Positions 1 to 6,438 of a DNA stretch of 10,531 nt are shown here, one piece after another; the first letter of the stretch is position 1; each line of letters opens with the position of its first letter. A model generated the notes under the pieces. It saw only the letters and a program-made list of their open reading frames with translations. It was not told the DNA's origin and did no database searches. The translations under genes and the position numbers were made by a program. This DNA comes from an uncultured Altererythrobacter sp. (lineage in GTDB: Bacteria > Pseudomonadota > Alphaproteobacteria > Sphingomonadales > Sphingomonadaceae): contig CAMPIA010000028.1 of assembly GCA_946886175.1 (NCBI GenBank), positions 1 to 10,531 of the forward strand, given 5' to 3'.

Positions 1-362
1 GCGACATGCTCAAGTGCATGCAGCCGGGCGCGGTGCTGGTCGATGTCGCGATCGATCAGGGCGGCTGCTTCGAGACCAGCCATGCGACGACTCACGACGA
101 TCCGACCTACGTGATCGACGAGGTGGTTCACTATTGCGTCGCCAACATGCCCGGCGCGGTCGCGCGCACGAGCACGTACGCCCTCAACAACGTGACTCTG
201 CCGCACGCGCTCAGGATCGCCGAGCTCGGCTGGCAGGGGGCGATGCGCCGCGACCCGCACCTCGCCGAGGGGCTCAACGTCCACGACGGCAAAGTGACCT
301 ACCGGGCGATCGCCGACGAACTCGGCTACGACTACACGCCGATCGCCGAACTGCTCGGGTGA
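1..362 (+). CDS. ald: Alanine dehydrogenase, C-terminal part (5' end outside window)
   Basis: This is the last ~120 residues of an NAD-dependent alanine dehydrogenase, which interconverts L-alanine and pyruvate plus ammonia in the cytosol. The frame is open from the window's left edge, so the methionine at position 6 is internal, not the start. Family landmarks are clear: VDVAIDQGGCFETS, the segment that in this family carries the catalytic aspartate (the D of IDQGG), then TTHDDPTY, VVHYCVANMPGAVARTST and ALNNVTLPHAL. The family usually has P where this protein has A in MPGAVARTST; I attach no function to that. The end matches the usual family C-terminus, with TGA at 360-362, so nothing suggests truncation on this side. 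The next gene is 52 bases away on the same strand and unrelated in function. Identification is by motif recall, not by search. Confidence 0.95.
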   Translation, partial: DMLKCMQPGAVLVDVAIDQGGCFETSHATTHDDPTYVIDEVVHYCVANMPGAVARTSTYALNNVTLPHALRIAELGWQGAMRRDPHLAEGLNVHDGKVTYRAIADELGYDYTPIAELLG

Positions 363-376
363 TGCACGCTGCGCGC

Positions 377-408
377 TTAACCCGGCGATAACCCCGAGGC
401 ATTATCGC
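377..408 (+). promoter_or_regulatory. Candidate promoter with internal inverted repeat before the first cyclase
   Basis: TTAACC at 377-382 (4 of 6 to TTGACA) and CATTAT at 400-405 (4 of 6 to TATAAT) are separated by 17 bases. A perfect 7-bp inverted repeat, GCGATAA (385-391) and TTATCGC (402-408), covers the spacer and the -10. If used, transcription would start near 411-413, just before the ATG at 415, giving an almost leaderless mRNA; this fits the lack of a Shine-Dalgarno at the usual spacing. The inverted repeat could be an operator or merely a weak hairpin behind ald. Both promoter hexamers are modest matches. Confidence 0.35.
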
Positions 409-414
409 TCCCGC

Positions 415-2124
415 ATGGGCGGGGGTATTCCGATACGGGCGGCCGTTGCGGCCGTGCTGGCGCTTCTCGCCGCGCTGTGCGCGAATGCCGCCGCGGCCGC
501 GCCGCCGTGCACCACCCGCGATCATGCCGAAACGCCGCTCGCCGCGCTGCCCGCCGATGTCGCGTGGGACTGTAGCGGCCGGCCCCCGGGGTTGCCCGCG
601 CAAGCGGTGACGCTGCGCTTCGACATCGATCCCGCGCAGCCCGCGCCGCGCTATCTGACGATGCGGCTCGGACGGTTCGCGGCCGCGGCGATTTCGGTCG
701 TCGACCGCACCGGGCTGCGCACCACGGTGCGCGTGCCGCTGGCCGATGCGATTCCGACCAGCGACGGGCCGACGATCGCGCTGCCGCTGCCCGAAACCGG
801 CGCGGCGCCGGCTCGCGTGCTCGTCCGCTTCGAGCGGCTGGCGCACGTCGCCAGCCTCGAAAGCGTGCAACTCGCCGCCGAACGGCCCGATCGGACGCCG
901 GGACACCTGGTCGAACTGCTGATGATCGCGCTGCTGATCGGCATGCTGGCGATGCCGATCGTGTTCGACGGGCTGTTCTGGCGCGTGCTGCGCGACCGCT
1001 TCATCGCCTGGCACGCGGCGATGACGACGTGCTTCATCGCGCTGATCGTGGTCCGCAGCGGGATCGTGAACGAGGTCGTCGCGCTCGATCCCGCGACCTG
1101 GCGCTACGCGATCATCGCGACGTTCGGCATGGCGATCGCGACCTGTCTGATGTTCACGCGCCATTTTCTCGAGCAGGACAAGCTCGATCCGGGGCTCGGG
1201 CGCGCGATGGCGTTGGCCGCGCCGTGGGTGCTGCTGGTCTCGGCGGTGCAGGCGCTGTGGCCCGAATGGCTGCTGATCGGCGGGCTGCATCTGCACGCGA
1301 TAGCGCTCTCGCCAGTGCTCGCGCTGTGGCTGTTCGCGAACGGCAAGGCGCTTGCGCGCGGCAGCCGCGCCGCGGCGTTTCAACTGGTCGGCTGGATTCC
1401 GCTGACCGCCGCGATGGTGATCCAGCTGGTCACCGAGGTGCTGCCCGGCATCGAGGCGATGCAGGCGCTGCACCTGTTCTATTTCGGGATGCTGTGCGAA
1501 GCGATGATCACTGCGCTGGGCGTGGCCGACCGGTTCCTGGCATTGCGGCGCGAGCGCGACAGCGCGCGCAAGATGGCGATCGAGCTCGGCTCGCTGGCGG
1601 AACGCGATCCGCTGACGGGCCTGACCAACCGCCGCGGGCTCGAGCAGCGCTTCGCGCAACTCCGGGCGCAAGGGTTCACCACGTTCGCGCTGCTCGATCT
1701 CGACCGGTTCAAGGCCATCAACGACACCTTCGGGCACGGCGTCGGCGACGAGGTGCTGCGCTCGGTGGCGCGGACGATCGCCAGCGAAGCCGGCCGCAAC
1801 TCGCTCGCGGTGAGGATGGGCGGCGAGGAGTTCCTGATCCTGCTGCGCGGCGACGACCAGGCCGAGCGCGCCGAGCGCATCCGCCGCACGATCAGCCTGC
1901 GCGTCGCGCGCGAGATCACCGAGATCGACCGGCTCGTCACCGCGAGCATGGGCGTCGTCGAAGCGCCGGGAGGGCTGGCCGACACGCTCGGCTTCGACGA
2001 GCTCTACGCGCGCTCCGACAAGCTGCTCTACGAGGCCAAGGAAGCCGGGCGCAACCGGACGATGCACGAGCGGCTGACGCTGTTCGCGCGCGACGGCGGA
2101 CAAGTATCCAGCGCCGCGGCCTGA
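415..2124 (+). CDS. Membrane diguanylate cyclase with periplasmic domain and ~7 TM helices (paralog 1)
   Basis: A 569-residue inner-membrane protein predicted to make the second messenger cyclic di-GMP from two GTP. Residues 1 to about 25-29 look like a signal peptide. A periplasmic part follows to about residue 160 (cysteines C32 and C53, the second in AWDCSG), then hydrophobic helices near 165-188, 200-218, 229-247, 264-283, 286-308, 320-342 and 352-374: a 7TMR-DISM-like layout. A short charged signalling helix leads to the GGDEF domain, which opens with DPLTGLTNRR (398-407). Catalytic features are intact: metal aspartate D428 and N436 in LLDLDRFKAIND, and the GGEEF signature at 469-473. 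The inhibitory RxxD position reads GRNS (460-463), so classic product inhibition is probably absent. No EAL domain is present. The start is set by the signal peptide; the Shine-Dalgarno is weak. The ligand is unknown. The next gene is a same-strand paralog. Confidence 0.93.
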   Translation: MGGGIPIRAAVAAVLALLAALCANAAAAAPPCTTRDHAETPLAALPADVAWDCSGRPPGLPAQAVTLRFDIDPAQPAPRYLTMRLGRFAAAAISVVDRTGLRTTVRVPLADAIPTSDGPTIALPLPETGAAPARVLVRFERLAHVASLESVQLAAERPDRTPGHLVELLMIALLIGMLAMPIVFDGLFWRVLRDRFIAWHAAMTTCFIALIVVRSGIVNEVVALDPATWRYAIIATFGMAIATCLMFTRHFLEQDKLDPGLGRAMALAAPWVLLVSAVQALWPEWLLIGGLHLHAIALSPVLALWLFANGKALARGSRAAAFQLVGWIPLTAAMVIQLVTEVLPGIEAMQALHLFYFGMLCEAMITALGVADRFLALRRERDSARKMAIELGSLAERDPLTGLTNRRGLEQRFAQLRAQGFTTFALLDLDRFKAINDTFGHGVGDEVLRSVARTIASEAGRNSLAVRMGGEEFLILLRGDDQAERAERIRRTISLRVAREITEIDRLVTASMGVVEAPGGLADTLGFDELYARSDKLLYEAKEAGRNRTMHERLTLFARDGGQVSSAAA

Positions 2125-2184
2125 CGCCGCTCGTCCGGGGGAGCCGCAGCCACGCGGTTAAGTCCAATACAACGATTCGGCTTT

Positions 2185-2189
2185 AGAGG
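2185..2189 (+). promoter_or_regulatory. Shine-Dalgarno of second cyclase
   Basis: AGAGG at 2185-2189 lies 6 bases before the ATG at 2196 and fixes that start, which also gives a full signal peptide. The 71-base gap between the two cyclases (2125-2195) holds no convincing terminator or promoter; TACAAC at 2168-2173 is a possible -10 but has no good -35. The second gene may therefore be co-transcribed with the first. Confidence 0.65.
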
Positions 2190-2195
2190 TTTCGC

Positions 2196-3899
2196 ATGGT
2201 TGGGCGTGCGATCAGGGGGATGCTGGCGCTCGTGGCTCTCGCGGCCGCGCTTTTCGTCGTTCCCGCCGCGCAGGCCGAGCCGCTCGTTCCCACATGTCAG
2301 GCCGATGCGACGCCGGCGACCGATCCGGCGGGGATCGGCGCGCGCGCGCCCGCGTGGCGGTGCGACGGGAGCCTGGCCGACTATCGCGCTCCGCGCGCCC
2401 TGCTGCGCTTCGATCTCGCTTCCCCCGCCGAGCCCCCGGCCTGGTTCACCACCCGTGTCGGCGACTTCTCGCGCATCGCGATCTCGGTGATCGACCGCGA
2501 CGGCACGGTGCGCAGCGCGAGCTATTCGATGGACGACGTCCGCCTGCTCGGGCGCGGGATCAAGTTCGCGCTGCCGCTGCCGGCGGTCGATGACGATACC
2601 CGCCAGGTCGTGGTGGCGATCGACCATGCCTGGGTCGCGCCGCTGGTCGCCGACGCGCGCCTGGTCGCCTCGACGCGCGAGGTCCGCTGGCCCTACGATG
2701 CGATGCTGGCGATCGCCGCGATCTGCGGGCTGCTGGTCATGCCGCTGCTGTTCGACCTTGCGTTCTACCGCGTGCTGCGCGCGCGCTTCCTGCTGTGGCA
2801 CTGGCTCTCGGTGTCCGGAATGCTGACGCTGACGCTGGCCACCTCGGGATTGATCGTCGAACTGGTCGAGCTCGAGCTGTGGCAGGTTTCGATGCTGTTC
2901 CCGCTCGCCTCGCTGGTGGGCGTGTGCAGCGCGGCGATGTTCGCCGCCGACCTGTTCGAGGAAGGCTGCCTGCCCGACCGGACGCGGCGGCTGCTGCGCA
3001 TCGCGGCGGGGGTCACCGCGGCCTCCTCGCTGCTCTACGCATGCAAGATTCCAGCGCTGCGCGAGCACGGCGTCGACCTTTACTATCTCGCCTTCATTCC
3101 GCTGATGGGATTGTTCTTCTTCGCGCTGATCCAGGCGATGGCGCGTGGCAGCCGCGCGGCGCGCTATCAGTTCGTCGCCTGCATGCCGATCTGGATCGTC
3201 GCGCTGGTGCGGATCCTGACCAACCTGGGCGTTGGCGAAGCGCCGCAGGACCAGGTGCTGGCCTTCAGCGCGGCGATCGCGTTCGAGCTGATCGTCACCT
3301 CGCTCGGCGCTGCCGACCGGTTCATGATTTTGAAGCACGAGCGCGACAACGCGCGCGCCCGGTCGGCCGCGATGGAAGCGATGGCCGAGCGCGACCCGCT
3401 GACCGGCCTGTTCAACCGCCGCGCGATCGAGGCGCGCTTCGCCGATCTCCAGAAGCAGGGCTTCGACACGATGGCGCTGATCGACCTCGACCACTTCAAG
3501 GCGGTCAACGACACCCACGGGCACCAGCTCGGCGACGAGGTGCTGCGGGCCTGCGCGCGCGTGCTGCAGGCCGAAAGCGACCGCGATTCGATCGCGCTGC
3601 GGCTGGGCGGGGAGGAGTTCATGCTGCTTCTGCGCGGACGGGACGCGCGGCAGCGCGCGGAGCATCTGCGCCGCGCCATCGCCCGCTGCGTGGCGGCCGA
3701 GATCGAGGCGCTCGACGCGCCGGTCACCGCGAGCATGGGGGTGATCGAAATGCCGTGCGACGGACTCGAAGCGGCGAGCTTCGCCGATCTCTACGCGCGC
3801 GCCGACATGCTGCTCTACGAAGCCAAGGAAGCCGGCCGCGACCGCGCGATGCACGAGCGCCTGACGCTGTTCCAGGTACCCCGCGGCGCCGCAGCTTAG
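2196..3899 (+). CDS. Membrane diguanylate cyclase with periplasmic domain and ~7 TM helices (paralog 2)
   Basis: A 567-residue paralog of the preceding gene with the same architecture. The signal peptide has a likely cleavage after AQA (27/28). A periplasmic domain has cysteines C34 and C56 (the latter in AWRCDG, matching AWDCSG in the neighbour). Hydrophobic helices run from about 169 to 370, then comes a GGDEF domain starting at DPLTGLFNRR (400-409). D430 and N438 lie in LIDLDHFKAVND, and the signature is GGEEF at 471-475, so cyclase activity is expected. The RxxD inhibitory position reads DRDS (462-465), again lost. The C-terminal LLYEAKEAGR and MHERLTLF match the first paralog almost exactly, while the periplasmic and membrane parts differ much more, as expected if the pair share an output but sense different cues. 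The TAG stop overlaps the stop of the convergent thioesterase by 4 bases. Confidence 0.93.
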   Translation: MVGRAIRGMLALVALAAALFVVPAAQAEPLVPTCQADATPATDPAGIGARAPAWRCDGSLADYRAPRALLRFDLASPAEPPAWFTTRVGDFSRIAISVIDRDGTVRSASYSMDDVRLLGRGIKFALPLPAVDDDTRQVVVAIDHAWVAPLVADARLVASTREVRWPYDAMLAIAAICGLLVMPLLFDLAFYRVLRARFLLWHWLSVSGMLTLTLATSGLIVELVELELWQVSMLFPLASLVGVCSAAMFAADLFEEGCLPDRTRRLLRIAAGVTAASSLLYACKIPALREHGVDLYYLAFIPLMGLFFFALIQAMARGSRAARYQFVACMPIWIVALVRILTNLGVGEAPQDQVLAFSAAIAFELIVTSLGAADRFMILKHERDNARARSAAMEAMAERDPLTGLFNRRAIEARFADLQKQGFDTMALIDLDHFKAVNDTHGHQLGDEVLRACARVLQAESDRDSIALRLGGEEFMLLLRGRDARQRAEHLRRAIARCVAAEIEALDAPVTASMGVIEMPCDGLEAASFADLYARADMLLYEAKEAGRDRAMHERLTLFQVPRGAAA

Positions 3900-4285
3900 G
3901 CTCGGAACGGGGCGACGATCTCAGGCCGCACCCGCGCGAGGCGGCCGCTCGCCCGGTCGAGCATGGCCCAGGTGGTGGCAGCCGAGACGATGATCTTCCC
4001 GCTCGCATCGCGGAAGTCGACCCGGCGGACCGAAGTCGCGCCGCGCGGATCGCCTTCGATCCAGGTTGCGGCGGTCACGTTCTCGCCTTCGGACACATTG
4101 CCGCGATAGTCGATCTCGTGCCGGGTCACGAGCCACAGGTAGGCCGCGGCGTGCACAGGGTCGGCCGCTGCTTCCCAGTGCGCGGTCGCGATGTCCTGCA
4201 CCCACTGGGCCCACACGATATTGTTGACGTGGCCCATCGCATCGATGTGCTCGGGGCGGGCGGTGAACTCGCGTTCGAATTTCAA
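3896..4285 (-). CDS. Acyl-CoA thioesterase, 4HBT hotdog family (FadM/YbgC-like)
   Basis: A 129-residue single hotdog-domain protein predicted to hydrolyse an acyl-CoA thioester in the cytosol. The N-terminal motif HIDAMGHVNN (13-22) is the 4-hydroxybenzoyl-CoA thioesterase signature: D15 is the likely catalytic acid, and G18-H19-V20-N21 the usual turn. HEIDYRGNVSEGENVTAATW in the middle and a VSAATTWAMLD strand near the end fit the fold, and the length is normal. The start is a TTG at 4283-4285; the next in-frame ATG (M17) lies beyond D15 and would remove the active site. A GGAGG precedes the TTG at good spacing. It lies 16 bases behind the S9 peptidase, so the two are very probably one transcript. 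The substrate cannot be read from the sequence; long-chain or aromatic acyl-CoA are both possible. Confidence 0.87.
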   Translation of the reverse strand: MKFEREFTARPEHIDAMGHVNNIVWAQWVQDIATAHWEAAADPVHAAAYLWLVTRHEIDYRGNVSEGENVTAATWIEGDPRGATSVRRVDFRDASGKIIVSAATTWAMLDRASGRLARVRPEIVAPFRA

Positions 4286-4290
4286 ACCAA

Positions 4291-4295
4291 CCTCC
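4291..4295 (-). promoter_or_regulatory. Strong Shine-Dalgarno supporting a TTG start
   Basis: On the minus strand GGGAGG (GGAGG core at 4291-4295) sits 5 bases before TTG at 4283-4285. It is within the 16-base gap after the upstream peptidase's TAA stop. This is the main evidence that the thioesterase starts at TTG. Confidence 0.7.
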
Positions 4296-4301
4296 CTGGA
4301 A

Positions 4302-6401
4302 TTATCCGGCCCTGCCCATCTGCCACAGGATGAAGGCGAATTCCTCGGCGGTTTCCTCGAGGCTCTCGAAACGCCCCGACTTGCCGCCGTGGCCCGCGCC
4401 CATGTTGGTCTTGAGCAGCAGCTCGTTGCCGTCGGTCTTGAGCTCGCGCAGGCGCGCGACCCACTTGGCCGGCTCCCAATAAGTGACGCGCGGATCGTTG
4501 AGCCCGGCCGTCACCAGCATCGGCGGATAGCTCTGCACGCGCACGTTGTCGTACGGGCTGTAGCTGCGGATCAGCTCGAAAGCCGCCCGGTCCTCGATCG
4601 GGTTGCCCCATTCGGGCCATTCGCCCGGGGTCAGCGGGAGCGAGGCGTCGAGCATCGTGTTGAGCACGTCGACGAACGGGACGTGCGCCACCACCGCGCC
4701 CCATAGATCGGGGTCCGAATTGACCACCGCCCCCATCAGCTCGCCGCCCGCCGAACCGCCCGAGATGCTGATCCGGCCTTCCTGGGTATAGCCGCGCGCG
4801 ATCAATCCCCGCGCCGCATCGACGAAATCGGTGAAGGCGTTGGTCCGCCGTTCGAGCTTGCCCGCCTTGTACCAGGCGCGCCCGAGATCGTCGCCGCCGC
4901 GGATGTGCGCGATGGCGTAGGCGAAGCCGCGGTCGACGAGGCTGAGCCGCGCGGTCGAGAAGCCCGGCGGAATCGCGATGCCGTAAGCACCGTATCCGTA
5001 GAGGTGCAGCGGGCCCGGGTTCTCGCGGTCGGCGCGATAGACGATCGAGACCGGGATCGCGGTGCCGTCGCGCGCTTCGATCTCGAGCCGCTCGGTGCGG
5101 TACTGCGCGGCGTCGTAGCCCGAGGGGATTTCCTGCACCTTGAGCGGCTCGAGCCGCCGGTCCGCGACGTGATAGTCGTAAGTGGTCGAGGGGCTGACCA
5201 TGCTCTCGTAGGACAGGCGCAGGGTATCGACCGCGAATTCGGGGTTGTTGCCGAGCCCGGCCGAGTAGCTTTCCTCGGGGAAGGCGACCGGTTCGACGCG
5301 CTGCGGATCGTCGTAGTAGCGCACCTCGATCGTATCGAGCCCGGCCTCGCGCCCTTCGACGACGTAGAAATCGCGAAACAGGGCGAAGCCGGTGAGGTAG
5401 AACTCGTCCGAACCTGCGATCAGCGTGGTCCAGTCGGACGGTTCGGCGAGCGGCGCGGTGGCGAGGCGGAAGTTCTCGTGGTCGTCGTTGGTGTGGACGA
5501 ACAGCGTCTCACCATTCACGTCGACGTCGTATTCGACGCCCTTCCGGCGCGCACGCACCAGCAGCGGTTCGGCGAGCGGGTTATCGGCCGGGATCAGGCG
5601 CACCTCGCTCGTCTCGTGGTCGCCAGCCTGGAGGAGGATCCAGTTGTCCTCTGCGCTCAGCGCCACGCCGCAGGAGAACGCCTCGTCGGGATCGTGATAG
5701 ATCACCGTGTCGGCCGCGGAATCGGTGCCGATGCGGTGCAGCTTGATCGTGCGGTGGCGCCAGTGCTCGTCGCTCAGGCTGTAAAGCACCGCGTCCTCGG
5801 CCGCGGTCCACACGATATTGCCGATCGTGCCTTCGACTTCGCTGTCGCCCCATTTGCCCGCGGCGCCGGGCACTTCGTCGGCGATCGGCCCGGCCTCGCC
5901 GCCCAACTGGCGGAAACGGATCGTGTAGCGCTCGGACCCGTTGGTGTCGGTCGAATAGGCGAGGAAGCGCCCGCTCGGGCTGACCGCCACCGCGCCGAGC
6001 CGGAAATAGGTTTTGCCTTCGGCGAGCGCGGGCTCGTCGATGATCAACTCGTGCTCGCCGCCTGAAACCGGCTTGCGCCACCACTTGCGGTATTGCGCGC
6101 CTTCCTCGAATTCGACCCAGTAGAGCCAGTCGCCATCCTTCTGCGGAACCGACGAATCGGCTTCCTTGATCCGCCCGCGCATTTCCTTGAACAGCGCATC
6201 GACCAGCGGGCGGTGCGGCTTCATCCGCGCCTCGAACCAGGCGTTCTCGGCCTTCAGGTGGGCGAGCACTTCGGCGTCGTCGACCACAGGGTAGCCTGCG
6301 TCGCGCAGCCAGGCGTAGTCGTCGGAAATCTCGAGCCCGTGATGCGTTGCTTTCACGGGCCGCTTGGCCGCGATCGGCGGCTTCAAGGTGGCATCATCCA
6401 T
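4302..6401 (-). CDS. ptrB: Oligopeptidase B-like serine peptidase (S9A, prolyl oligopeptidase family)
   Basis: A 699-residue cytosolic serine peptidase expected to cut short peptides, in oligopeptidase B after basic residues. No signal peptide is seen. The first ~75 residues (DDYAWLRD, then VDALFKEMRGRIKEADSSVP) and a beta-propeller to about 420 precede the alpha/beta-hydrolase domain. The catalytic triad is readable: S550 in SGGSAGGELMG, D636 in AGLNDPRVTYWEPAKWVARL, H671 in MGAGHGGKSGRF; spacing agrees with Escherichia coli PtrB as I recall it (S532, D617, H652). In the S1 region GEWPEWG, E594 is kept, but the second acidic position of the classical enzyme appears to be proline (P596). GAGG lies 6 bases before the ATG at 6401. 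The thioesterase follows in the same transcript, and an Xaa-Pro aminopeptidase diverges 37 bases upstream. The family is certain; strict PtrB orthology is less so. Confidence 0.93.
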   Translation of the reverse strand: MDDATLKPPIAAKRPVKATHHGLEISDDYAWLRDAGYPVVDDAEVLAHLKAENAWFEARMKPHRPLVDALFKEMRGRIKEADSSVPQKDGDWLYWVEFEEGAQYRKWWRKPVSGGEHELIIDEPALAEGKTYFRLGAVAVSPSGRFLAYSTDTNGSERYTIRFRQLGGEAGPIADEVPGAAGKWGDSEVEGTIGNIVWTAAEDAVLYSLSDEHWRHRTIKLHRIGTDSAADTVIYHDPDEAFSCGVALSAEDNWILLQAGDHETSEVRLIPADNPLAEPLLVRARRKGVEYDVDVNGETLFVHTNDDHENFRLATAPLAEPSDWTTLIAGSDEFYLTGFALFRDFYVVEGREAGLDTIEVRYYDDPQRVEPVAFPEESYSAGLGNNPEFAVDTLRLSYESMVSPSTTYDYHVADRRLEPLKVQEIPSGYDAAQYRTERLEIEARDGTAIPVSIVYRADRENPGPLHLYGYGAYGIAIPPGFSTARLSLVDRGFAYAIAHIRGGDDLGRAWYKAGKLERRTNAFTDFVDAARGLIARGYTQEGRISISGGSAGGELMGAVVNSDPDLWGAVVAHVPFVDVLNTMLDASLPLTPGEWPEWGNPIEDRAAFELIRSYSPYDNVRVQSYPPMLVTAGLNDPRVTYWEPAKWVARLRELKTDGNELLLKTNMGAGHGGKSGRFESLEETAEEFAFILWQMGRAG

Positions 6402-6438
6402 CCCGCGCCTCTATGTGGGCCGCGAAAGGACCGCAACC
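6402..6438. promoter_or_regulatory. 37-base divergent intergenic region between two peptidase genes
   Basis: Only 37 bases separate the two divergent start codons. The gap contains a ribosome binding site for each gene (GAGG for the minus-strand gene, AAAGGA at 6425-6430 for the plus-strand gene). There is no room for two separate promoters, so at least one must lie inside the 5' coding part of the opposite gene. I see no strong -10/-35 pair here. Confidence 0.5.

Noticed and set aside
2174..2178. A GANTC (CcrM methylation) site just before the second cyclase
   Set aside because: A single 5-base site in a 71-base gap is expected often by chance; alone it does not support cell-cycle control.
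274..3854. Long minus-strand open frames (about 609 and 608 codons) opposite the two cyclases
   Set aside because: They are rich in Arg, His, Gln, Asp and Ala without domains, mirroring the GC-rich codons of the clear plus-strand genes. The two resemble each other only because the sense genes are paralogs.
3883..3892. Palindrome GCGGCGCCGC at the end of the second cyclase
   Set aside because: It has no loop and no T-run, and such GC palindromes are common in this composition; not a terminator.
4905..6065. Plus-strand open frame of 386 codons opposite the S9 peptidase
   Set aside because: The minus strand encodes a complete peptidase with its catalytic triad; the opposite frame has no recognisable domain and no ribosome site of note.
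6364..6438. An earlier ATG (6364) for the Xaa-Pro aminopeptidase
   Set aside because: It would overlap the divergent peptidase start, has no good ribosome site and adds 25 residues unlike the family. ATG 6439 has AAAGGA 8 bases before it.
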